Assembly (NCBI GenBank): GCA_022712475.1 | Contig: JALAGK010000135.1 | Span: 1-5,461 of the forward strand | Length of the DNA: 5,461 bases | Direction: 5' to 3' | Source of the DNA: Enterobacteriaceae bacterium | GTDB lineage: Bacteria; Pseudomonadota; Gammaproteobacteria; Enterobacterales; Enterobacteriaceae | Shown: one piece after another, positions 1-5,461 of the stretch | Layout of the letters: each line of letters opens with the position of its first letter | How positions within the stretch are numbered: position 1 is the first letter of the stretch | The notes under the pieces: model-generated | The model's input: only the letters and a program-made list of their open reading frames with translations | Database searches by the model: none | Told to the model about the DNA's origin: nothing | Position numbers and translations under genes: made by a program

Positions 1-177
1 CGCCAGTACGGTGTCAAAGCGCTTGTAGTAGCTTATGCGCTTGTCACCTTCGGCCAGGCGCAGCTTGGGCAGAATGCGCTCACCGTCCCGGTAGTACAGG
101 CGCAGTAACAGACGGATGCACATACTGAGCGCAAGCAGCGCCAACATCAGCGGCAAAATCCAGTGTGAATTCAGCAT
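1..177 (-). CDS. Membrane-anchored protein of unknown function, N-terminal part (runs off window)
   Basis: An open frame starts with ATG at 177 and continues past the window edge; 59 residues are visible. Residues 6-21 and 23-27 are hydrophobic (WILPLMLALLALSMCI, then LLLRL), forming one probable membrane-spanning helix or uncleaved signal anchor. It is followed by a basic, polar stretch (YYRDGERILPKLRL, then EGDKRISYYKRFD), which by the positive-inside rule should face the cytoplasm. GAGG lies 5 bases before the ATG and the start is 10 bases after the HAD gene stop, so it belongs to the same operon. Codon use resembles its neighbours. I do not recognise the family; too little is visible to tell a transporter component, a membrane-bound enzyme or a small accessory protein apart. 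Confidence 0.75.
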   Translation of the reverse strand, partial: MLNSHWILPLMLALLALSMCIRLLLRLYYRDGERILPKLRLAEGDKRISYYKRFDTVLA

Positions 178-187
178 AAACACCTCG

Positions 188-844
188 TTAACAACAAAAC
201 CAGGCGCGATACACCGCCTGCAAATCGTGGAACACATGAGGATGCAGCGCGCTTAAGCGCTCGTGGGTTTGATGACCGTGGGACACTGATGCCATCTGCC
301 AGCCGCAGACGTGCGCCACTTCAATATCGTGGTCGGTATCACCAATCATCAGCGCGCGCTCACCGGGGAAGCCCAGCAGTGTGTCGAGCTGGAGCGCCAC
401 CTCCTGCTTGCCTTTGGCCTGCGTGTTGGTCAGTCCAAATACATAGTCCACTAAGTGGCGAATGCCCGCGCACTTAAGGTTGCTCTCAAGCGTCTGGTGC
501 TGACTTGCCGAGAGCACAGAGATAGTCACACCGTCGCGCCGCAGATCGCGCAACATGTTGAGCGCACCGGGGTGCAGTGAACACTGGCCGATTTCACGGT
601 TGAAAATATGCAGGTAGGCGGCAATCAGCGCATCAAAATTCCCGGTTTCGCAGTCGATACCCAGTGCCTGGTAAAAACCGCGAATTGGAAAGCCAAAGTG
701 TTCACGGTAACGTCCGGCATCGACAGGCGGTAGGGTTTGCAACTGGCGCACAGCGTTCAGCCCTTTTACCGCCAGCGCCAGGTCATCCACCAGCGTGCCG
801 TTCCAGTCAAAAATCACGTGTTTAATACGCGGTCGGTTATTCAT
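188..844 (-). CDS. HAD-superfamily hydrolase, phosphoglycolate-phosphatase-like
   Basis: A 218-residue protein of the usual size for a HAD hydrolase with a helical C1-type cap. Motif I is DWNGT at 13-17, with Asp13 the predicted nucleophile; motif II is Ser112 in VLSAS; motif III is a Lys in AKGKQ (144 or 146); motif IV is GDTDHD at 168-173, whose acids hold Mg2+. The cap lies roughly between residues 20 and 90. The usual acid/base Asp two residues after the nucleophile is Asn15. A DWNGT form occurs in a branch of the superfamily, so this is probably inherited rather than damage. It likely acts in the cytosol on a small phosphorylated compound, and in this operon a phosphorylated sugar or cyclitol intermediate is a reasonable guess; HAD phosphatases accompany DegT enzymes in aminosugar and AHBA pathways. 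The ATG at 844 has TGAGG 7 bases upstream, formed by the end of the previous gene, and starts 9 bases after that gene stops. Confidence 0.9.
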   Translation of the reverse strand: MNNRPRIKHVIFDWNGTLVDDLALAVKGLNAVRQLQTLPPVDAGRYREHFGFPIRGFYQALGIDCETGNFDALIAAYLHIFNREIGQCSLHPGALNMLRDLRRDGVTISVLSASQHQTLESNLKCAGIRHLVDYVFGLTNTQAKGKQEVALQLDTLLGFPGERALMIGDTDHDIEVAHVCGWQMASVSHGHQTHERLSALHPHVFHDLQAVYRAWFCC

Positions 845-853
845 GATTCGGCC

Positions 854-2194
854 TCATCGTAAAGCTCTGGCAATCGCGCTAAAGAGAGATGCCCGCGCCA
901 CCGACAGGCTGTAAAGGGTGCGCTTGTCGGCGACAAGATTCGCAATATTGAGCGTGGCAATCGCCACGTCGCGGTTGTGGTAAGCCGCCGTATTTACCAC
1001 GCCAAGCCAGCGTGCATGCAGTCGCGCTTTGAGCCCCACGCGTTGCGCCTGCGGATGTAAACTCTCGTCGTTAGCCTTTGCCTGTTGCCAGGAGATTTCG
1101 GTGGCCTCGACTTGCGCGCGCATCACCTGCTGCGCCCAGATATCGCCGCGCAGGAAAGCGGGCAACACGCGTGAAAGCGCCTCCACCTGCAAGGCGGACA
1201 CACTCATGCCCTGGCTGTAAATGGGATTGATGCTGCACAGCGCGTCGCCCACCACCAGCAACCCCTGCGGCCAGTTGGGCATCAGGTCGTAGCGCCTGCG
1301 CAGGCTGCACGGCATTTTGTACTGGTGGAAAGCGCCCAGCGGCTCCAGCTGGATGACCTCGTGATAAATATCCGCCACCGGTAGTTCGGCCAGAAAGCGC
1401 ATGAAGTCGTCTTCGTTGGGCAGCGGTGAGGCACCAAACCAACCGCCAGCGGTCACCATGAAACGGTCACCTTCAATTGGGCTGATAACGCCCATGTTGC
1501 GCCGCCCAGGCAAATCCGGCGTCACCAGCAACACCTGCCAGCCAGGCTTGCGCGCCGGGTTACGCCGGTAAATACGCGAGACGTAGCCAAGCTGGTTGGC
1601 AACCTCCTCACGCAACACGTCACCATAACCAAACTGCTTAAGCCATGCGCAAGTGCGTGAACTGCGCCCGGAGGCATCCACCACCAGCATGGCCTCAAGC
1701 TCACGCGCCTCGCCCTCAATGCTCACCTGTACACCGTTAATGCAACCGGCGTCATGTAACAGACCTTTGACCCGCACGCCGTCAATGATTTTCACGTTCT
1801 CCACGCCCGTTGCCTGCTGGCGCAGCACAAACTCCAGCAGCGTGCGTGAACAATAGTGAGCGGTAATCCCGGTCGGCCAGCGCTGCTTCCAGGCATTTCC
1901 CGCATAGCTCTTCACGCCATGAGACAGGTCAATTTCCTGCGCGCCCGCCTTCAGCAGCGCATCCTTAAAGCCCGGATATAACGCCTCGATAATGGCGCTA
2001 CCACGGTTAAGCAGCAGGTGAACGTGGTGCTCCTGTGGCACGGTTTTACGTGGCGCGGGGTCAGTACTGAAGGTGTCCTGATCTAACAGCAACACCTCGT
2101 CAAAGTGGCGTGCCAGTACGCGGGCGCTCAGGCAGCCCGCAACGCTGGCCCCAATGACAATGGCCCGTGAAAAACGCTTCATGCAGGTTGTCAT
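854..2194 (-). CDS. FAD-dependent monooxygenase/epoxidase-like oxidoreductase (LasC/MonCI-like group)
   Basis: The 446-residue product is a flavoprotein of the aromatic-hydroxylase/epoxidase type. The N-terminal Rossmann motif GASVAG at 15-20 ends in an acidic strand (LLLDQD, 35-40) for the ADP ribose of FAD. A block at 49-59 (RKTVPQEHHVH) followed by LLLNRG matches the RxGVPQxxHxH signature of epoxidase-like flavoproteins in natural-product clusters. DASGRSS at 173-179 is the DG-type motif, and GDALCSINPIYSQGM at 316-330 is the C-terminal FAD-binding motif. It has no signal peptide. The tryptophan-halogenase WxWxIP motif is absent, so halogenation is unlikely. Family members use NAD(P)H and O2 to hydroxylate or epoxidise, but substrates vary widely and the reaction here is inferred. 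The ATG at 2194 overlaps the previous TGA as ATGA and has AGGAG 8 bases upstream, supporting this start over the ATG at codon 5. Its position directly after three DegT genes suggests it oxidises an intermediate in the same pathway. Confidence 0.88.
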   Translation of the reverse strand: MTTCMKRFSRAIVIGASVAGCLSARVLARHFDEVLLLDQDTFSTDPAPRKTVPQEHHVHLLLNRGSAIIEALYPGFKDALLKAGAQEIDLSHGVKSYAGNAWKQRWPTGITAHYCSRTLLEFVLRQQATGVENVKIIDGVRVKGLLHDAGCINGVQVSIEGEARELEAMLVVDASGRSSRTCAWLKQFGYGDVLREEVANQLGYVSRIYRRNPARKPGWQVLLVTPDLPGRRNMGVISPIEGDRFMVTAGGWFGASPLPNEDDFMRFLAELPVADIYHEVIQLEPLGAFHQYKMPCSLRRRYDLMPNWPQGLLVVGDALCSINPIYSQGMSVSALQVEALSRVLPAFLRGDIWAQQVMRAQVEATEISWQQAKANDESLHPQAQRVGLKARLHARWLGVVNTAAYHNRDVAIATLNIANLVADKRTLYSLSVARASLFSAIARALR

Positions 2195-3297
2195 GGCAAA
2201 GTCTCCTCTGCGTTTTCAGGCTGAAAGTTGTTGAGTACATCGACAATGGTCTGCACCTCGTCGGCATGGATATCGGGATGAACAGGCACGGTTGTGATGG
2301 CGGCCAGCATACGTTCGGCGTTGGGGCAAGGCGCTGTCCACTCGCGCATTACCGGGTACTGATACAGGGCCTTGCAGTCATAAAGTGCAATATCTGAGGG
2401 AATACCCGCACGCGCCTGGTGCGCCAGCAGTGAGGCGTTATTACCGCTGCGGGTGCGCACTAAAAGCCGCGTGCCTGCCGGTTCGCCGCCTGCTATCAGC
2501 GGTAGCGGCTCAAGACAAGGGTTGGTCAGTCGCTCGCTAATGGCCCGCATGGTGGCAAGCCGATGGCGCACGTCATCTTCAAGTCTGCCCAGGCGCGCCA
2601 GACCCAGCGCCGCCTGCAACCCGCCAAGGGCAAAATTAAGTACCGGCGGTCTGTCGGCCCGGTATTCACAGCGCGTGAACTCGCGGGCGCGCTCAGCCAG
2701 GCGTGTGTTGTTGGTCAGCACTGCGCCGCCCTCGCCGGTCACCAGACTCTTACTGTGATGCGTGGAGAAGGTCGCCATATCGGCATACGTCCACAGCAGT
2801 TCACCGTTAAGCATCGCCCGGTGCGCCAGCGCCATATCGAGCAGGTAATACAGGCCGCGGTCGCGGGCAAATTCCGCCACCTCCTGCGCGGCTACCGGGT
2901 AGCCCCACATGGGGATGTCGATGATGGCGCGGGTTTTGCTGTCAATAAGCCGCTCGGCCATCTTCAGGTCCAGCGTGAAATCGTTCGGGCGAATATCGCA
3001 GAACACCGGCTCCAGGCGCATAAACGTCAGGGCGTATACCGTGCACAGCGGGCAAGTGGGGGTAAGCAGCACCTTGTCACCGGGGCGCAGGCCAAAGGCC
3101 GACAGCGCCACCACCAATGCACCGTATCCCGACGACGCGGCAATAGCGTGGCGTGCACCGAAATGGGTTTTCAGCCGCTGCTCATAACGGCGCACAATAT
3201 CGCTGTCGCCGCCGATACCTTTTGCCAGCGCTTCCAGCAGGTACGCCTCTTCACCTTCACCCACTGGCCAGAAATTGTCCGTGACCGGGAAAAGCAT
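2191..3297 (-). CDS. DegT/DnrJ/EryC1/StrS-family PLP-dependent aminotransferase (third paralogue)
   Basis: A predicted 368-residue cytosolic PLP enzyme of the DegT family. Seen in order are SSGYGA at 55-60 in the phosphate-binding loop, PMWGYP at 129-134 (shared with the first copy), Asp154 for the pyridine nitrogen, Ser178 and Schiff-base Lys183 in FSTHHSK, GEGG at 188-191, Asn221, and C-terminal CPNAE with TVPVH. It should therefore bind PLP and could transaminate. Unusually, the ring-stacking position three residues after Asp154 is Leu157 rather than His or Gln, and the following Gly is Arg, so substrate or reaction may differ. It shares LIxSKTRAI with the preceding gene, suggesting tandem duplication. 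The start is placed at the ATG at 3297, not the in-frame GTG at 3312, because GGGGAGAG lies 5 bases before the ATG and this start makes a one-base TGATG overlap with the preceding stop. Its TGA overlaps the start of the flavoprotein gene. Confidence 0.92.
   Translation of the reverse strand: MLFPVTDNFWPVGEGEEAYLLEALAKGIGGDSDIVRRYEQRLKTHFGARHAIAASSGYGALVVALSAFGLRPGDKVLLTPTCPLCTVYALTFMRLEPVFCDIRPNDFTLDLKMAERLIDSKTRAIIDIPMWGYPVAAQEVAEFARDRGLYYLLDMALAHRAMLNGELLWTYADMATFSTHHSKSLVTGEGGAVLTNNTRLAERAREFTRCEYRADRPPVLNFALGGLQAALGLARLGRLEDDVRHRLATMRAISERLTNPCLEPLPLIAGGEPAGTRLLVRTRSGNNASLLAHQARAGIPSDIALYDCKALYQYPVMREWTAPCPNAERMLAAITTVPVHPDIHADEVQTIVDVLNNFQPENAEETLP
2203..2207 (-). promoter_or_regulatory. 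Ribosome-binding site of the flavoprotein gene
   Basis: AGGAG on the minus strand lies 8 bases before the ATG at 2194, inside the 3' end of the third DegT gene. It supports that start and, with the ATGA overlap, efficient coupled re-initiation. Confidence 0.7.
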
Positions 3298-4304
3298 CAG
3301 TACTCTCCCCACTCATCAACATGCACGCCACACCAGCCTTGTGCCATGAGTGCCGCCTCAGGCGCCAGGTTTTCCAGGGGCGCCAGGTAGTGGGTGAGAA
3401 GCGGTAGTTCCTGCCAGGGGATGTTCGCGGTATCGGCAGCAGTTTTATTGACCACCACCGCTCGCCCGGCCATACGCCCGGCCAGGCGCGGCAACAGGCT
3501 GACACCGCGCTGCTGGCAGTAGGCTGCAATGCGGTACGCGCTGTCGCGATAACCAACAATGCGTGCGGTCAGCGCCTTAATCCGCAACCGCCCTACCGCG
3601 CACTGAATGCCGCTTAACTTGTGGTTAACGCCGGGGTTTACACCATCAAGGTCAGAAAACTGAGCGTAACTTTTGGCGCGTCGTGCCCACTCTGGGTTAC
3701 GAAACAGCAGCGCCCCGCCCTCGCCGGTTGAGATATCGGAGTGTCCCTCTTTAAGCGACAGCAGCCCGATATCAAAGTCGTCATAGATACGCCGTTTTTC
3801 AAACGTCACGCCCAGCGACTCGGTCATTTCAATGATGGTGACGATGCGTTTGCTGCGCCCCAGCGCCAGCAGTTCGCTGAAGTCCTGCTGGTAGCCAAAC
3901 GGCGAGGAAACCAGAATGGCCCGGGTTTTACTGCTAATCAGCCGCGCCAGCGCCGCGGTGTTCACACGCAGCGAACCTGGCTCGTAATCAACCACGGCAA
4001 GCGTCAGCCCCGCATGCAGCAGCGGTGCTATAACCCAGGGCGGCACGTCCGGGCTGACAATCACTTCGTCACCAAAGCGAAAACCAAGCGCACCGAGCAT
4101 CACGCTGACACCGCCGGTATCTGACGAGGCGCCCACGCTCTGCGCAAAGCCCGTCCATTCGGCCAACTCTTTTTCAAACAGCGCTACCGTTGAAAGGGAC
4201 ATCTCCATATCCCCGGCCGCTACCGCCATGACCGCATCCAGCTCACGTTTCCTTGCCCTGTCAGGGCAGTTAAATTCGTTTGCAAGGATCATCTTCGCAC
4301 CCAT
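3297..4304 (-). CDS. Divergent DegT-family paralogue lacking the PLP Schiff-base lysine
   Basis: The 335-residue product has the DegT fold signature but lacks key catalytic residues. Conserved parts are a phosphate-loop-like SSDTGG at 60-65, Ser183, GEGG at 194-197 and Asn227 in VNHKL. At the pyridine-nitrogen Asp position there is Glu159 (IIEMTESLG), and at the His/Gln stacking position Glu162. Counting five residues on from Ser183, the usual Lys is His188; counting back from GEGG it is Ser189. One residue is inserted in this loop, and neither alignment gives Lys. The C-terminal domain is about 35-40 residues shorter than in its neighbours and lacks the CPNAE/TVPxH block. Lys-to-His is known in ColD, a PLP-dependent sugar 3-dehydratase, so a dehydratase is possible; a non-catalytic partner of an adjacent DegT protein is an equal alternative. 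The frame is intact, arguing against a dead pseudogene. The ATG at 4304 lacks a strong ribosome-binding site and probably relies on translation of the preceding gene, which stops 6 bases upstream; a second ATG at 4292 is an alternative start. Confidence 0.88.
   Translation of the reverse strand: MGAKMILANEFNCPDRARKRELDAVMAVAAGDMEMSLSTVALFEKELAEWTGFAQSVGASSDTGGVSVMLGALGFRFGDEVIVSPDVPPWVIAPLLHAGLTLAVVDYEPGSLRVNTAALARLISSKTRAILVSSPFGYQQDFSELLALGRSKRIVTIIEMTESLGVTFEKRRIYDDFDIGLLSLKEGHSDISTGEGGALLFRNPEWARRAKSYAQFSDLDGVNPGVNHKLSGIQCAVGRLRIKALTARIVGYRDSAYRIAAYCQQRGVSLLPRLAGRMAGRAVVVNKTAADTANIPWQELPLLTHYLAPLENLAPEAALMAQGWCGVHVDEWGEY
3303..3310 (-). promoter_or_regulatory. Ribosome-binding site that fixes the start of the third DegT gene
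   Basis: GGGGAGAG on the minus strand lies 5 bases before the ATG at 3297 and within the last codons of the preceding gene. Its ideal spacing favours that ATG over the upstream in-frame GTG at 3312, which the same purine run would immediately follow rather than precede. Confidence 0.75.
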
Positions 4305-4310
4305 TTATCT

Positions 4311-5435
4311 TCAGCATTGAAAGTTGTCGTTAACCACACTCACGATGTAGTCGATATCACCGTCATCCAGCCCTTCGTGGCATGGGACGGTGAAAATCGT
4401 GTCGATGATGTGCTCCGCGTTGGGGCACGCGCTGGCGTATTGGGTAAACGCCGGTTCGTGGTACAGCGGTTTGTAGCGATAGCGCGTGGTATCCGACATC
4501 ACGCCCTGGGTCAGCATACGCTCACCCTGCGCCACGCTTGAGCCGTTAAGGTGGTAATACACCATCGCGTAGCCGTTCACCTCGGCATGCTGATGGCGCG
4601 GGAACTCACAAATGGTTGGGATAGCCGCCAGCGCCTTGCGCATCTTTGCCACACGTTCGCGCCGCTCAGCGAGCTTACGGTCCAGACGACTAAACTGGTT
4701 AATGCCCAGCGCGGCACACAGCGGCGGCAGCTTGTAATTGGTGCCAATATCTTCACCCAGCAGGTACTGGCTGGTGCGACTTGCGGGTTTTAAGCCGTGC
4801 TGCTGCCAGCTCAACATACGTTCATAAACACTTTCATCGTTGGTCAGGCAAAAACCGCCTTCGCCAGTACTAACCATCTTGCGCTCATGGGTTGAGAAAC
4901 AGGAAACGTCGCCGAACGTGCCAAGATACTGACCGTCTGACTGCGTACCAAACGCGTGCGCGCAGTCTTCAACCAGGCGAATATCCAGCGCCCTGCAGGT
5001 TTCTACTACCGCGCGCATTTCCAGCGGATACCCCCACATTGGCACCACGATAAGCGCCGCTATTGGCTGTTCGCGGTGCAGCGTCTGCAGATGCACCAGA
5101 TCGGGCGAGAACGACAGCGCGGACACATCGCAAAACACTGGCACGCAGCCTGCGGTGATAATGGGCAGGATGGTCATAATCGGTGCCGTTGGAGGGAGCG
5201 CCACGCGAGATCCGGGTTTAATACCCAGCCCCCGCAGGGCAAGCTCAATTGCTACCGTGCCATTACAACAAGCCAGCGCGTGCTGGCTGCCAAAATAATT
5301 CGCGATGACGGATTCATATTCACCAATAACGGGCGATTTACCGGAAAAGCTGGTGGTATTAAATGACGCGAGCACGGCGTTATAATCGCTCTGGTCAAAA
5401 TTAATATGCAGGTTTTGATAGGCTTTATTAGCCAT
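4311..5435 (-). CDS. DegT/DnrJ/EryC1/StrS-family PLP-dependent aminotransferase (canonical copy)
   Basis: This is a predicted cytosolic, PLP-dependent sugar/cyclitol-type aminotransferase of fold type I, 374 residues, the normal length for the family. Visible landmarks are the phosphate-binding NGT at residues 58-60, PMWGYP at 132-137, the pyridine-nitrogen Asp157 and ring-stacking His160 in VEDCAHAFG, and Ser181 followed five residues later by the Schiff-base Lys186. GEGG follows at 191-194, then Asn233 of GTNYKLPP (normally contributed across the dimer interface), and a C-terminal CPNAE followed by a TVPCH motif. In characterised relatives the lysine forms the internal aldimine and glutamate or glutamine gives the amino group to a keto-sugar, keto-cyclitol or aminoshikimate-type substrate; the substrate here cannot be told. 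The ATG at 5435 has a TGAGGA ribosome-binding site 7-8 bases upstream. It is the first gene visible in the operon and ends 6 bases before the next DegT gene. Perosamine-synthase-like or AHBA-synthase-like activity are both possible. Confidence 0.93.
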   Translation of the reverse strand: MANKAYQNLHINFDQSDYNAVLASFNTTSFSGKSPVIGEYESVIANYFGSQHALACCNGTVAIELALRGLGIKPGSRVALPPTAPIMTILPIITAGCVPVFCDVSALSFSPDLVHLQTLHREQPIAALIVVPMWGYPLEMRAVVETCRALDIRLVEDCAHAFGTQSDGQYLGTFGDVSCFSTHERKMVSTGEGGFCLTNDESVYERMLSWQQHGLKPASRTSQYLLGEDIGTNYKLPPLCAALGINQFSRLDRKLAERRERVAKMRKALAAIPTICEFPRHQHAEVNGYAMVYYHLNGSSVAQGERMLTQGVMSDTTRYRYKPLYHEPAFTQYASACPNAEHIIDTIFTVPCHEGLDDGDIDYIVSVVNDNFQC

Positions 5436-5442
5436 AAAATAT

Positions 5443-5448
5443 TCCTCA
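5443..5448 (-). promoter_or_regulatory. Ribosome-binding site of the first DegT gene
   Basis: TGAGGA on the minus strand lies 7 bases before the ATG at 5435. Only 26 bases are visible upstream of this gene, and no promoter can be identified in them. The gene may be first in its transcript or may follow further upstream genes. Confidence 0.65.
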
Positions 5449-5461
5449 CCTGAGATATGAA

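Larger units (their letters stand above)
1..5435 (-). other. Single minus-strand operon of six genes, putative small-molecule biosynthesis
   Basis: Six same-strand genes follow one another with gaps or overlaps of +6, -1, -4, +9 and +10 bases, and no terminator-like hairpin with a T-run was seen between them. The set (three DegT proteins, an epoxidase-like flavoprotein, a HAD phosphatase and a membrane protein) reads as one pathway making an amino-substituted, oxidised small molecule. The polycistronic layout is seen directly; the pathway assignment is inference. Both ends of the operon lie outside the window. Confidence 0.8.

Noticed and set aside
1071..1442. A 123-codon minus-strand frame inside the flavoprotein gene
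   Set aside because: It overlaps the FAD-binding C-terminal part of the real gene in another frame, and its product is a low-complexity Arg/Gly/Ala sequence.
854..2194. Flavin-dependent tryptophan halogenase
   Set aside because: The overall flavoprotein fold fits, but the WxWxIP halogenase motif is absent and the PQxxHxH block points to the epoxidase/hydroxylase group.
3298..3312. GTG at 3312 as start of the third DegT gene (five extra residues)
   Set aside because: The strong ribosome-binding site at 3303-3310 lies downstream of this GTG and is ideally spaced for the ATG at 3297.
3361..3388. Short direct repeat GGCGCCAGGT, two copies about 18 bases apart
   Set aside because: It lies inside the coding region of the middle DegT gene, encoding two LAP-type tripeptides (LAPLENLAP); only 10 bases and likely chance or coding-driven.
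2563..3390. A 275-codon open frame on the plus strand opposite the third DegT gene
   Set aside because: It is antisense to a gene with clear DegT motifs, its translation is rich in Arg/Gln/His with no recognisable domain, and it spans a gene junction. It is a by-product of GC-rich codon use.
3297..4304. Middle DegT gene as a pseudogene
   Set aside because: There are no internal stops or frameshifts, codon use matches its neighbours, structural motifs such as GEGG and the interface Asn are kept, and translation is coupled to both flanking genes. The altered residues look selected rather than decayed.
5436..5461. Promoter upstream of the first DegT gene
   Set aside because: Only 26 bases are available, with a ribosome-binding site but no recognisable -35/-10 pair; the operon may also continue upstream.

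Overview
The window holds one compact operon read entirely from the minus strand, so transcription runs from position 5461 towards 1. Five complete genes and the start of a sixth sit end to end with almost no intergenic DNA. Moderate-to-high GC, strong use of CTG/GCG/CGC codons and clear Shine-Dalgarno sequences suggest a gammaproteobacterium, plausibly of the Enterobacterales. This is inferred from base composition and style only; nothing here fixes the species. No RNA genes, mobile elements, CRISPR arrays, terminators or intergenic regions over 50 bases were seen.

Layout in transcription order: (1) 5435-4311, a canonical fold-type I PLP aminotransferase of the DegT/DnrJ/EryC1/StrS family with all hallmark residues; (2) 4304-3297, a divergent DegT paralogue that is shorter, has lost the Schiff-base lysine (His/Ser in its place) and has Glu where the PLP-binding Asp should be; (3) 3297-2191, a third DegT paralogue that keeps the lysine but is altered at the ring-stacking position; (4) 2194-854, an FAD-dependent monooxygenase/epoxidase-like protein of the group that includes polyether epoxidases such as LasC/MonCI; (5) 844-188, a HAD-superfamily phosphatase-like hydrolase with an unusual DxN motif; (6) 177-1, the N-terminal 59 residues of a membrane-anchored protein that runs off the window. 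Junctions 2/3 and 3/4 overlap (TGATG and ATGA), which points to translational coupling.

Taken together this looks like part of a small-molecule biosynthetic cluster. DegT enzymes put amino groups on keto-sugars, keto-cyclitols or aminoshikimate-type precursors (or dehydrate them). The flavoprotein would hydroxylate, epoxidise or otherwise oxidise an intermediate, and the HAD protein could remove a phosphate. The product cannot be read from this window, and I do not recognise the locus as a characterised cluster. The most notable signal is the run of three consecutive DegT paralogues with graded loss of catalytic residues. It suggests a heteromeric enzyme with a non-catalytic or repurposed subunit, or a Lys-to-His dehydratase like ColD. 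Upstream and downstream parts of the operon, including its promoter and terminator, lie outside the window.
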